Shown one piece after another: positions 8,542 through 16,773 of a stretch of DNA of 25,213 nt. The notes beneath the pieces are model-generated. The model was given only the letters and a program-made list of their open reading frames with translations, was not told where the DNA came from and did no database searches. Within the stretch, counting starts at the first letter, position 1. Every line of letters begins with the position of its first letter. This DNA comes from Chara braunii (Eukaryota > Streptophyta > Charophyceae > Charales > Characeae), in contig BFEA01000027.1 of NCBI GenBank assembly GCA_003427395.1, positions 3,331,573-3,356,785 on the forward strand, read 5' to 3'. The position numbers and the translations under genes are program-made.

Positions 8542-9714
8542 TTACGATCCTGAAGCTCCTCCTCCTCCTCCTCCTCCTCCTCCTTTCTGTGGAGCATCAT
8601 ATAGGAGGGGTTTCCTCTTACGAACAATCGTACCAATCCAGTCACCTCGTATAGCCATTGAATTGCCACTCAGGTCATTTACCTGGCAGGGTGCTTCTGA
8701 TGTGATTGGTGAGTGTGTATACACATCACCCTTGCAGGCCGCCAGAGCATGTGCGGTCCCAGCCTGAGCTATCAGCACCGGAACCCCTGCTGCCGCAATG
8801 GTCGCAGCTTCCTTTATCTTTGCCGCCATTCCTCCTGTCGCGTCATGAGGAGAAACAGTCGTCACAACGGTTTCAGCACCATGTGCACCATCAGTCCGTA
8901 CGTTCTCCTCAGGTGGGTTCACGACGATCCAGCCGCCATCGTCGTCAACCTCAATCTCGCGTAACAGCGTTGCTCCTTCGACCGAAGGTGGTCGATTGAA
9001 CACGCCTGGAACGTCCGTCAAAAAAACAACGAACTGTGGGCACAGAGCTTTCGCCATGTGCCGAATTATCACGTCACCACTCAAGATGGCAACGCCTTGT
9101 CCGATTTCGAAGGAAGCATCTCCATGCATCACCGGAACGAGCCCAGAGCGAAGTACCTGACAAATGATATCCATGCCATGATTACCATCCCTCTCCACAG
9201 CTTGCCCGCCGAACTTCGTTCGCCAGCCAGCTGCAAATGGCGATATGCCAACCGCCGGAACACCGTGGCGGATCAGGGTTTGTACCAGAGTTTGGTTGAG
9301 ATGAGTGACGCTTGCTCGCGTTTTGGCCAAACCCATCGCCGTACGGTAACAAGTTCCAAAACCACCCCTGCCGAGGTGATACTTGCTCGCTGTGAAGTGA
9401 CCGAAGGAGCCTGCTCCATGGACAACCACCATACCAACTTTCCGATTGTGCAGTTGTCGATCTTTGACCTGGAAAACACCATCCTTATTGAGGTCATCAC
9501 CACCATCGCTGCGGCCGTCAGTGGCCTCAATGCCGGCTGCCTCTTGAAGATGGCATGCTGTCATTTCTAGAACTGTGTGGTTTAGAGTTTCAAAGCATGT
9601 TTTGTCAGAGATTGCTGCACCGCCTACTTTGACGATAAACCGAACATTTGATTGTGATTTGCCGTTGTCCCATGCTAGGGCTGGCTCCTCATTTACGCCA
9701 AAGGAGCCCGTCAT
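8542..9714 (-). CDS. IPK: Isopentenyl phosphate kinase, plant type
   Basis: The 390-residue product is an amino-acid-kinase-fold enzyme that phosphorylates isopentenyl phosphate with ATP to give isopentenyl diphosphate, feeding isoprenoid synthesis. Visible family marks are the N-terminal KVGGAA loop (residues 29-34), HGAGSFGH (99-106) containing the conserved active-site histidine, GISPFAAGW, PVMHGDA, the ILSGDVIIRH block, VVFLTDVPGV, NPPEEN, and the nucleotide-site TGGMAAKI. The domain ends in WIGTIVR as in land-plant enzymes, so both ends are complete. An insert of about 30 residues (roughly 60-92) precedes the HGAGSFGH strand; a variable segment is usual there. The tail after the domain is odd: a GGA-repeat tract encodes nine or so glycines before ASGS and the stop. 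No intron interrupts the frame. The start is the first ATG (9712-9714), leaving about 23 residues before the domain and no obvious targeting peptide. Identification is confident; expression is unproven. Confidence 0.93.
   Translation of the reverse strand: MTGSFGVNEEPALAWDNGKSQSNVRFIVKVGGAAISDKTCFETLNHTVLEMTACHLQEAAGIEATDGRSDGGDDLNKDGVFQVKDRQLHNRKVGMVVVHGAGSFGHFTASKYHLGRGGFGTCYRTAMGLAKTRASVTHLNQTLVQTLIRHGVPAVGISPFAAGWRTKFGGQAVERDGNHGMDIICQVLRSGLVPVMHGDASFEIGQGVAILSGDVIIRHMAKALCPQFVVFLTDVPGVFNRPPSVEGATLLREIEVDDDGGWIVVNPPEENVRTDGAHGAETVVTTVSPHDATGGMAAKIKEAATIAAAGVPVLIAQAGTAHALAACKGDVYTHSPITSEAPCQVNDLSGNSMAIRGDWIGTIVRKRKPLLYDAPQKGGGGGGGGGASGS
8556..8584. repeat. (CTC)n microsatellite inside the IPK C-terminus
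   Basis: About nine CTC/TCC units. Read on the minus strand they encode the polyglycine tail of IPK, so length changes would alter the protein without shifting its frame. Confidence 0.85.
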
Positions 9715-9943
9715 TATGCTATCTCAGAATGCTTTCCAAATCCGCCACTTGAACTTTGCTTGGATCAGATGCACAGGGTGTCCCTGCCGCAGGAGCAAAG
9801 ATAGCACATGTACGCCAGAATAGACAGCACATCCACACTCCCCAGTCACAGGCAGGGGTCATTTGTCTCAGGAAGATCAAACAGCACCAAGTAAGCCCAA
9901 CGACGACCCGCGCTGGCAACTGTTTACACTTTGGCCATTGATC
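9715..9943. other. IPK 5' flank
   Basis: The region upstream of the minus-strand IPK start. I see no convincing TATA box or other promoter element. The short open frames here have no recognised product. Confidence 0.4.
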
Positions 9944-10381
9944 TGGTCCCACTAGACAAATGGTCCCAGAAAAAAAATTGGTCCAAGCGGTGCCACTGAA
10001 CAAGTAGTCCACCAGACAAGTGGTCTCGCTCTACAAGTGGCCCCACTAGAGAGCTGGTCCACTGGACAAGAGGTCCTGCTAGGCAAGTGGTCCCCACGAG
10101 ACAAATGGTCCCACTACTAGACAAGTGGTCCCAGTAGATGAGCAGTGGCTCGGCTTGACAACTGGTTAAACTAGACAAGAGGTCCCTCTAGGCAAGTGGT
10201 CCACGCTACGGTAGGCAAGTGGCCCCACTAGACAGGTGGTCCCAGTAGATATGCAGTGGCTCGGCTAGACAACTGATTCCAATAGAGAAGAGGTCCCTCT
10301 AGGCAAGTGGTCCACACTACGGTAGTCAAGTGGCCCCACTAGACAAGCGGTCCCAGTAGATATGCAGCGGCTAGACACACT
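9944..10381. repeat. Minisatellite with 111-bp higher-order unit
   Basis: A degenerate unit of about 17-18 bp, close to TAGACAAGTGGTCCCAC, is repeated some two dozen times. Over the right half it is organised into a higher-order repeat: the marker TAGATRWGCAGTGGCT-like string occurs at 10135, 10246 and 10357, exactly 111 bp apart. The left part is more irregular. Reading frames across it are repeat artefacts. Confidence 0.85.
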
Positions 10382-10646
10382 TGGTCCTCACTGGGCATTT
10401 TCACCTGCACGGGGGAAGACAGATGAATGCATACCACCACTGTCATCATCGTGGTCATCAAGTTCATCGACACATTGTCTCAGTTTGTCTGGCATCACTT
10501 TTCTCTGGCAACCATTAAAAACTTTTACTGCTGTTTAAAAGTGGGTAGTCCCGAACATTATTGTATTTTACTATTTTGCATGAGGGTTCAACGTTCAAAC
10601 TCGTTCCATTCATATACGTAGGCCAGCTATTCGATTTGCCCAGTTT
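10382..10646. other. No gene recognised
   Basis: Ordinary non-coding sequence between the minisatellite and a micro-insertion; no motif seen. Confidence 0.4.
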
Positions 10647-10706
10647 CAACAATGTTTTTTTTTTTTTTTTTTTTTTTTTCAAAAGAGACGATGCTCCAAC
10701 AATGTT
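10647..10706 (-). mobile_element. 40-bp A-tailed micro-insertion with 10-bp target duplication
   Basis: CAACAATGTT occurs at 10647-10656 and again at 10697-10706. Between the copies are only a T-run (to 10679) and CAAAAGAGACGATGCTC. On the minus strand this is 17 nt of element followed by a long A-tail: the signature of an extremely 5'-truncated target-primed insertion. Confidence 0.65.
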
Positions 10707-10814
10707 AAGTTTTTCAGGTTTGCTATATATATTGTCTGCTGCATGTTGAACAACAGGCACATGCTTGTTACGCGCCGTTTCAGGTGCAGAGCAACAATCT
10801 ATATCATCTTGAAT

Positions 10815-10960
10815 TACTTCTTTTTTTGGTTAAAGCCTTAAAGGCTTAAAGAGGATAATCCCCTAACATTATTGTACCCATCTGATTCCGTCAGGATTTG
10901 AGCTCATGACCTGTCTACTAACAGTTACACGTCTGTACCATGCAGCCACATGGGCTGGGT
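10815..10960 (-). mobile_element. tRNA-derived SINE-like element with A-rich tail
   Basis: The minus strand begins with a tRNA-like head: TGGCTGCATGG (10939-10949, A-box-like) and GCTCAAATCC (10894-10903, B-box-like). Between them lies an anticodon-arm-like stretch AACTGTTAGTAGACAGG. It continues to CTCTTTAAGCC...GGCTTTAACC and ends in AAAAAAAGAAG near 10818-10826. The head alone is repeated 183 bp further right. This is a separate family from the GTTGAAAT-core elements. Confidence 0.55.
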
Positions 10961-11248
10961 ATCAGTCCTCATTAGCACCAAAGATCAACTAAATAGTAAA
11001 TACTAAATAGTAAATTTGCTAATTAGGAATTACAGCTTCTGGGCTCATTCTGAACACGTATTCCCTGATTCCATCAGGATTTGAGCTCATGACCTGTCTA
11101 CTAACAGTTACACTTCGGTACCATGCAGCCACATGGGCTGGGTATCAGTCCTCATTAGCACCAAAGATCAACTAAATAATAAATACTAAATAGTAAATTT
11201 GCTAATTAGTAATTACAGCTTCTGGGCTCATTCTGAACACGTATTCCC
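10882..11248. repeat. 183-bp tandem duplication
   Basis: Two head-to-tail copies (10882-11064 and 11065-11248), nearly identical with only a few substitutions. Each contains the tRNA-like SINE head plus an AT-rich segment with AAATAGTAAATACTAAATAG. The low divergence implies a fairly recent duplication. Confidence 0.9.
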
Positions 11249-11436
11249 GAATCATGCCTGACTATTAATCCTGGCCTGGTCCTTCCTTACTTGTTCATTA
11301 TGGGCTGTTGATTCTGGGAGGCTGATTCTGAGTTGTCTATTTCCGGGCTGTCGATCCCAAGCAGGCCCTTTGAAGCTTAGAGCTATCATCCATTCTGCTT
11401 TGCCAGGTGTTGTAAGCATTCCCTTTTTTTTTTTTT
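11249..11436. other. Spacer, no gene
   Basis: Non-coding; it ends in a T-run (11424-11438) that abuts the MITE-like element. Confidence 0.4.
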
Positions 11437-11439
11437 TTA

Positions 11440-11615
11440 ACCACTAGTACCTTTGCCGTCTAGTTTCAACAAGTTCTAGCCTAGTCCCGAACGTTTAGGA
11501 GGCCGGGCCCGACAACGGCTGCCGTTGATAAATCTGATCGGCGGCTGTCGTTTCGTTTCGACCTCCTGAAAGGTCGGAGGCCCACTATTTCCGAACCGAC
11601 AAAGGTACTAGTGGT
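11440..11615. mobile_element. MITE-like element with perfect terminal inverted repeats
   Basis: AACCACTAGTACCTTTG at 11439-11455 is perfectly inverted at 11600-11616. If the element runs from ACCAC to GTGGT it is 176 bp and is flanked by TTA on both sides (11437-11439 and 11616-11618). A 3-bp TTA duplication is typical of the PIF/Harbinger superfamily, although the end sequence itself is not the usual one. The inside is GC-rich with nested palindromes such as CAACGGCTGCCGTTG. It is non-coding, so it would depend on a transposase elsewhere. Confidence 0.7.
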
Positions 11616-11618
11616 TTA

Positions 11619-12174
11619 AAGTTTAAACCTCCTGTTGCTAAGCATTTCCTTCTTTTACATGTTTACCCCCCCTCTCCTCTTCTCAGTTCAAAACGAAACC
11701 TTCAATCAGATAATCAGACAAAAAAACTGGCTGCAAATAATAATATGCATACCCCTCCTCCTCCGGAGGAACACAGTCAAACCAGGTAGTGGAGTCGATC
11801 AGGCCAGCAGCCACCCGTCCCCTCCTCTGGCTTAATACCCCTTCCCCTCAACAACCACGGCACCCCATCCTGCCAGCCAAGAGAACGTGATTGTGAAGTG
11901 CATTGGGCTGCAACTCTTGTCCACATCCATCCTCCAGCAGAAACTTATGACAGAAAAATGCACACAAGGAGTACCTTTTGGGGCAAGATTGGGACGCACT
12001 GGTTAGGCGATCCGGGCAGATTCACCTATCCTTTGAACAGCAACTGTGGTAAACCCTTCCCCCAGGGCTCAGGAATTTGACAAAATGAAGGTTGCCAGGC
12101 TTTTGCATATTTGTATCCCCCCTCACAATCAATCAGAAATAGATTGTGGGCTTGTTCATGTCAATGAAAAACTG
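11619..12174. other. No gene recognised
   Basis: Pyrimidine-rich then mixed sequence with no motif, RNA gene or repeat boundary that I can support. Confidence 0.45.
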
Positions 12175-12429
12175 CCGTCTTCACCTGGATAGAATGCCCG
12201 GTCATTATCACTGCATTTAGACTGGATGAAGACGGTAGTACACTATTCCAGCAAAAAGAAACACTCTAATTATCTATCACAGGGGAAGGTTAGAATGTCA
12301 CATAGCATTCTTCATCAGACCAAAGCTCAGAGAATCCACTGCGATCAAAAGGTTAATTTTAGAGACAAGAGGATGACTACATTGAGCTGTACCTGCCAAG
12401 AAAGGTAGTCTCACTACCGTCTTCATCTG
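12175..12429. repeat. Inverted and direct repeats around CCGTCTTCATC
   Basis: GATGAAGACGGTAGT (12225-12239) is perfectly inverted at 12413-12427. A third copy, CCGTCTTCACCTGGATAGAA near 12177, is a direct repeat of the right arm and pairs with the left arm to form a hairpin of about 60 bp. The 203-bp span 12225-12427 may be a foldback element; no target duplication is evident. Confidence 0.5.
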
Positions 12430-12439
12430 AATAGAAAGT

Positions 12440-12508
12440 ACGGGACTTGCTACTGGAGTACAACCCATGTCTAGATACAGTGAGAGTGGCCGGGAGTTCG
12501 ATTCAGGT
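12440..12508 (+). mobile_element. tRNA-like SINE head, plus strand
   Basis: TTGCTACTGGAGTACAACCC resembles an A-box and GGGAGTTCGATTC (B-box core 12495-12504) is well preserved, at tRNA-like spacing. Acceptor-stem pairing is not apparent, so this is a SINE head or pseudo-tRNA and not a tRNA gene. Confidence 0.4.
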
Positions 12509-12608
12509 GCAGATGGTAGTTCAGGAGAAGCACAGTGGGGGAGAAATGCACACACACTGTGAAAAAATGGGAAGAGAGAGAACAACAGAAAGGGAGAAAG
12601 AAGAGGAG

Positions 12609-12666
12609 GATGAAGATGAAGATGAAGATGAAGATGAAGATGAAGATGAAGATGAAGATGAAGAAT
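12609..12666. repeat. (GATGAA)n microsatellite
   Basis: About nine to ten near-perfect GATGAA units. All frames through it give simple two-residue repeats and are not genes. Confidence 0.9.
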
Positions 12667-12784
12667 AACTCTGCAGAATCCCCTTACAATGCTTTAACTC
12701 ATAACCTACTTCAGACCCTGTTGCAAGTGGGCAACCGCAGCAAGTGTGCAGTGCATCATGTTGACAAGGCATCTCGCAGCAAGG

Positions 12785-13010
12785 CATAACGGGCAGGCAG
12801 GTAGGTGGGTGAGCAGGCACACATCAGCACAGCAAGGCAGTCAGCAAGGTATGAAATAGTCAGCATCAGGCATGGCAAGCAGGTGGGCAGGCGGGCACGG
12901 GGGTGGGTACACAACAACACAGTGAGGCACACAGCATGGCAGCCAGCAACCCGGCAAGGCACACAGCACAGTGGACGGTAAAGCGACAAGTGCGCAGAAA
13001 GGCAAGCAGG
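12785..13010. repeat. Degenerate GGCAGGCA/CAGCA-rich repeat
   Basis: Irregular short repeats of GGCAGG, CAGCAAGGCA and CACAGCA. No fixed period; the open frames are compositional. Confidence 0.55.
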
Positions 13011-13306
13011 ACAACTACGACAACATAGAAACCCAGGGACGCAGCAGGGATCAGAGTGGACTATCACCTACTTACATCACAAGGTAAACTCTGCAGACGG
13101 TAGGTTCATGGCATGATCAAAAGCCAGGAAGCCACAAGAGAAATGTCTGTGGCCACCACAAACCACAGACACAGGCACCCCGAGCACAGCAGGGCCCCTC
13201 TTAGTGTTGCAGGCACTTGTAGCAAACAGGTGCTGACTATTTGACTCTTCTTAAAGCTGGTGCACTTGGACACTGACAAGACCACAGAGGGCGAAAACCA
13301 AACAAA

Positions 13307-13308
<2 letters not shown>

Positions 13309-13391
<83 letters not shown>
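13309..13391. repeat. (GT)n microsatellite, 83 bp
   Basis: Uninterrupted GT units, followed by an impure GT-rich tail to about 13422. It stands directly before an R1 copy, as do the other GT-rich tracts near 14330, 24120, 24615 and 24840. Confidence 0.95.
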
Positions 13392-13392
<1 letters not shown>

Positions 13393-13429
13393 ATTTGTGT
13401 ATGTGTGTGGAGATGTGTGTAACAGTCCA

Positions 13430-13815
13430 TGTTACACCCAGATGAGTCGGTCCAAAATCAAAGCACCTTTACGTCTGTTGCAGACAATGAAGCACACTTG
13501 AGATGAGCCAATCCAACAATGAAACAGTTTTGCCTCGTTAGCAAAGAACATGAAGCAAAATAGAGCCATTATATCCCTTTCTGAACTATCTTTACTTTGG
13601 CTTTCTTGGGGGTACCCCTTTTATTTGTTCTTGCAGCTCCCCTTTTGCTGTGCCTTGCACATACAAGGCTGGCCACCTTGATTGCGGTTGAGCGCCAGCT
13701 GCCCAAATCCCCGTGTGCCTTAACGGCCCACTTGCACATTATGAAAAGAGGCAGAGTAAAGGGGGATGTACACTCTGTTCATTTTTCCTCATATCTTCAG
13801 TTCATATTTTGTTTG
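13430..13815. repeat. R1 dispersed repeat, copy 1
   Basis: About 385 bp aligned by eye with 24187-24610. Shared blocks in order: CACCCAGATGAG, TCCAAAAT, GAAGCACACTTGAGA, ATGAAACAGTTTTG, ATGAAGCA, GCAGCTCCCCTTTTGCTG, TTGATTGCGGTTGAGCGC, AGCTGCCCA, GTGTGCC.TAACGGCCCACTTG, GCAGAGTAAAGGGGG and GTTCATTTTTC. It is non-coding in all frames. The family is unknown to me. The uninterrupted 3' junction (GTTCATTTTTCCTCATATCT near 13778-13797) is the empty site matching the U2 insertion in copy 3. Confidence 0.75.
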
Positions 13816-14329
13816 TTTTCTTAACGATGCTCATTCATATGCTTTTACTCGTAGTACACAAGAGGAGGGAGGAAGGAAAGTGGTCAAGGCTGGAATTCTA
13901 TAGGAAGTGATGGTTGGGGAAGGAAGAAAGGTAAGAGGAGGGACGTGGAGGGGCAAAGAACAGAACAGAGGAAAGGCGACATTCACAGGGTTGGGTGTGT
14001 GCGTGTTGTCATGTTCGCTATACACAACTCCACAAAAGAAGTATCGACTGTGCCTGACTGTTTTATCGGACGTTCACCAACTCATTAGGAGGTTGAACCC
14101 CGACAGTCTGCCCCTAAATGAATTTGAGTCTTTGAGACGAATTGACCGATGGATAAGGACTCACCACGCTGCCCAGAGTTAGCGATACCCATCCCTGAGA
14201 GAGAAAAGTGGTCCACTTTACTCACACCAACCCCGCAATCCTAGCAGACTGCCGTTACAAGCGCTTGACAATAATGGCAGTAAGTCAGAGAAACACAGCC
14301 ATAAAAAAGCCGCTCTACACACCCACTGT
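13816..14329. other. Spacer between R1 copies
   Basis: Purine-rich middle section (13860-13975) and otherwise unremarkable sequence; no gene recognised. Confidence 0.4.
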
Positions 14330-14570
14330 GTGTGTTTGTGTGTGTGTGCAGTCTCCACCGCTCGTAACAACGACCTCCAGCCAGTATTCTGCTCCCCTTT
14401 TGCCATGCCTCTTACATATAAAGGCTCGCCACATTGATTGCGGTTGAGAGTGAGCTGCCCACATCCCTGTGTGCCATAATGGCCCGGTTGCGTGCTATGG
14501 AAAGGAGGCAGAGTAAAAGGGGAGGTATACACCTGCTCATTTTTCCGCACACTTTCACCTATCATTGCTG
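14330..14570. repeat. R1 dispersed repeat, copy 2 (3' half)
   Basis: A GT-rich tract (14325-14348) then the 3' half of R1: CTCCCCTTTTGCCATGCCTC, TTGATTGCGGTTGAGAG, GAGCTGCCCACATCCCTGTG, CATAATGGCCC and GGCAGAGTAAAAGGGGAGGT, ending CTCATTTTTCCGCACACTTT. The 5' half containing CACCCAGATGAG is missing. It has the same orientation as copies 1 and 3, and its site is likewise uninterrupted where copy 3 carries U2. Confidence 0.7.
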
Positions 14571-14574
14571 GAGG

Positions 14575-14935
14575 CCGGCATTTGCACCAGATACTAATGG
14601 CAGCCACTTGTGCAACATTTGCCCCACTAGCAGCCACCCTGAGCACAAGTACAGCTGATCAGCTTCCGTTACCGGCATCCGGCCCACCAGCTTCTCATCC
14701 ATCTAGCCCTGATTGTTCCCCCGCTCCAACTGGCAATGATCCACCTTCACATCACTTGCCGGAGCCCCTGACTGGAGATGACCTTTCTCTGGGATGCATG
14801 CTGCAGTCAATGGAGTTACAGCCGGAGGAACCTGACAGAAACAGTCAAGATGGCAATGAACCCCCCCTAGGGCAACCTGCAGAATCAAATGATCTGATTG
14901 TGCTACAGCGCTCAATTCTCCATTTCTTCATGTCA
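14575..14935 (+). other. Pro/Ser-rich open frame, uncertain
   Basis: A plus-strand frame stays open through here, giving a Pro/Ser/Asp-rich segment such as PLPASGPPASHPSSPDCSPA followed by LTGDDLSLGCMLQSMELQPE. The composition resembles a disordered protein region and could be an exon or the start of a transposon protein. Its upstream part lies in R1, it has no recognised domain, and it is disrupted by the insertion at 14953. I cannot decide between an exon, a relic and chance. Confidence 0.2.
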
Positions 14936-14941
14936 TCGCTC

Positions 14942-15802
14942 TTATACACCACAGATAAGCAACGGGTACCCAGACCCACACCCACCCACACCCACCCCAC
15001 CCACGGGGCATTGGGTCAGGTGTGGGTCTTGATAAGCTGGCATGGATGGTATGAGGGTGGGTCTAGGCGAGCCAGCTCGGGTGGATGACGGGCGGGTCAA
15101 TTTAGGCCTGGGTCACCCGAATGGGTGGGTGACAAGCGGGTGAGAACTAGGCCTGGGTCACCCAACACACAGACCCAGGACAACCCATAATAACCCCCCA
15201 GCCCCCCCAACCCCTCATACGTATTTTCCAGCTGCGGTCCACCTGTGGCCCAGAAAACGGAAAGTCTCCAGCCAGGGGCCTCCTGGAAAAAAAAAGTTGT
15301 GGATCCTCCTTCAAAAAAATGTGTCGCACTCTATTGATGGCAGCATTACCATGGCCCAAGAATGGGATGTTAGCTCCCATTAAAACAACGAGGATTGAAC
15401 CTAACCACAGTAGGTAGGAAGGTTGGCTCCCCAATGCCAAACTTGTGGAGTGCCTCAAATTTTTGCACTATCCAAAGACGAAGCAAGGTGGAGATGCTTC
15501 ATTTTTTCATGCCGTCATCCAAGGATGTCATGTTGCTGTGGTGCGTGTAAATGTTTGAAGGGACTGAGACAATCGGGAACGGCCGGGTGCAGGTGGTTCT
15601 CGCGGGTGTGGGTGGGTCAGGGTGAAGGTTTTTTACGGGTGATGGGCGGGTTGGGTGTGGGTGGAGATTTTCAAACAAACAGTTGCGTGGGTTGGTCACC
15701 TTGAGTTGTTTTTTTTCTTTTTTTTGGGGGGGGGTTGTACTTCAACAAATTTGGGCAGGTTGGGTAAAGTGCCAATTCAAAAAAAATAAAATTATACACC
15801 AC
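14942..15802 (+). mobile_element. 839-bp insertion with 11-bp target duplication and A-rich end
   Basis: TTATACACCAC occurs at 14942-14952 and 15792-15802. The inserted 14953-15791 begins AGATAAGCAACGGGTACCC and ends in AAAAAAAATAAAA immediately before the right duplication, which suggests target-primed insertion. Both end regions are rich in GGGTG or its complement (ACCCAC at 14977-15005, GGGTGTGGGTGG at 15599-15664), and GGCCTGGGTCACCC is repeated at about 15105 and 15149. A short Cys/Trp-containing open frame near 15425-15590 is not assignable. The class is unresolved, because the GGGT-rich inverted ends could also suggest a DNA transposon. Confidence 0.55.
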
Positions 15803-16226
15803 TAAATTCTCCATTGTTTCATGTCGGCGCTCTTTGCTTATGAATTGCTGCACGGTCACGGAAACTGATTCAGATTAGGCAGGAGGGGATCTCGTAGTTG
15901 ATCTGACCAGACTGGATTGCCTGATCAGAACTCTCAATCTGAATTATTTTCTTTATGACTGCTGTCCAGTCCCAAATGAATTGTCGCTCCAGCTAGGAGT
16001 CCTACCTTCTCTTTCTTTGTGCTTTTCAATTTGTTTTCTTCCATTGAGTTTATTTTTCAATGCCCGTAGAGACTCATGCGCCAAAGAGAGAGAGAGAGAG
16101 AGAAGAGGGAGACTTTTGAGTGTTGCTCTTGAGGGAGTGAGGAGAGGGAAGAGGAGTGTTCGTCCAAGAGTTGAAAGGAAGTGTGGACCCCTCTTGAGAG
16201 ACTTACTGACACCCTCATCCTCCATC
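15803..16226. other. Presumed gypsy 5' leader; no LTR seen
   Basis: Includes a (GA)n tract at 16085-16103. I looked for a copy of the 3' LTR start (TGTGAGGACC) and for an initiator-Met-tRNA primer site (TGGTATCAGAGC type) and found neither, so the 5' LTR is absent or too diverged to see. Confidence 0.4.
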
Positions 16227-16340
16227 ATGACGACTGCGGCGGAATGGAAGCTGCAAATGGATGCCGCCCTTGAGGGAGAAAAAATACAATATCGGTTCTT
16301 TTACGAAAAGGCATTGCAGAGAGAAAGAGGAGGAGGAGGA

Positions 16341-16458
16341 GAAGGAACAAAGGAACAAGTTGGAAGCCCATGAGGGTCTCTTCAAGACTGTCTCTAGGAG
16401 AAGGAACAAAGGAACAAGTTGGAAGCCCATGAGTGTATCTTCAAGACTTTCTCTAGTC
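16341..16458. repeat. 59-bp tandem duplication in gag
   Basis: GAAGGAACAAAGGAACAAGT begins at 16341 and again at 16400; the two units span 16341-16399 and 16400-16458. The period is not a multiple of three, so the duplication shifts the reading frame and helps explain the stop near 16371. Confidence 0.9.
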
Positions 16459-16773
16459 TGACAGTTGAGCAAGCAAAGGAGAAGGTGGTTCCACTCCTCA
16501 CGGCCATAATAGAGGTCCGGGCCCTTGATGACTACGCAGGCCAGATCTTGCGACTGTTTGATGTAGTCAAAAAGTTGAGAGATGAGATGGCCAAAATGGC
16601 GCAGGAGCACCATGATCAGCTGCAGCAGGGCCAGATTCCCATCCTCCCTCCTCTACTCACTGCCCCTAATGCTGCAAGTCAGTCTGTACTAGCCCCTCTT
16701 ACTCTTTCTTCTTCTTCTTCTTCTTCTTTGAGTGCGGTTAACAACCTATCAGGACCTACAGTAGGAGCAGACT

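Noticed and set aside
9058-9570. 170-codon plus-strand frame opposite IPK
   Set aside because: It is the antisense shadow of the IPK coding strand. The minus strand carries the conserved kinase motifs and this frame has none.
9944-10381. CRISPR-like array
   Set aside because: The repeated unit is degenerate and contiguous, without constant repeats separated by unique spacers, and the context is eukaryotic. It is a minisatellite.
12298-12820. Frames with poly-Ser or poly-Glu/Asp across 12609-12666
   Set aside because: They are readings of the GATGAA microsatellite in different frames, with no conserved flanking domain.
13260-13501. Cys/Val repeat frames over the GT array
   Set aside because: Pure products of the dinucleotide repeat.
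15425-15590. BED-type zinc finger of a hAT transposase
   Set aside because: The segment has Cys and Trp residues (RWRCFIF...CRHPRMSCCC), but the spacing does not fit a recognised finger and no transposase domain follows.
15803-16226. 5' LTR of the gypsy element
   Set aside because: No stretch matches the candidate 3' LTR start at 21259 and no primer-binding site is visible, so an LTR pair cannot be supported.
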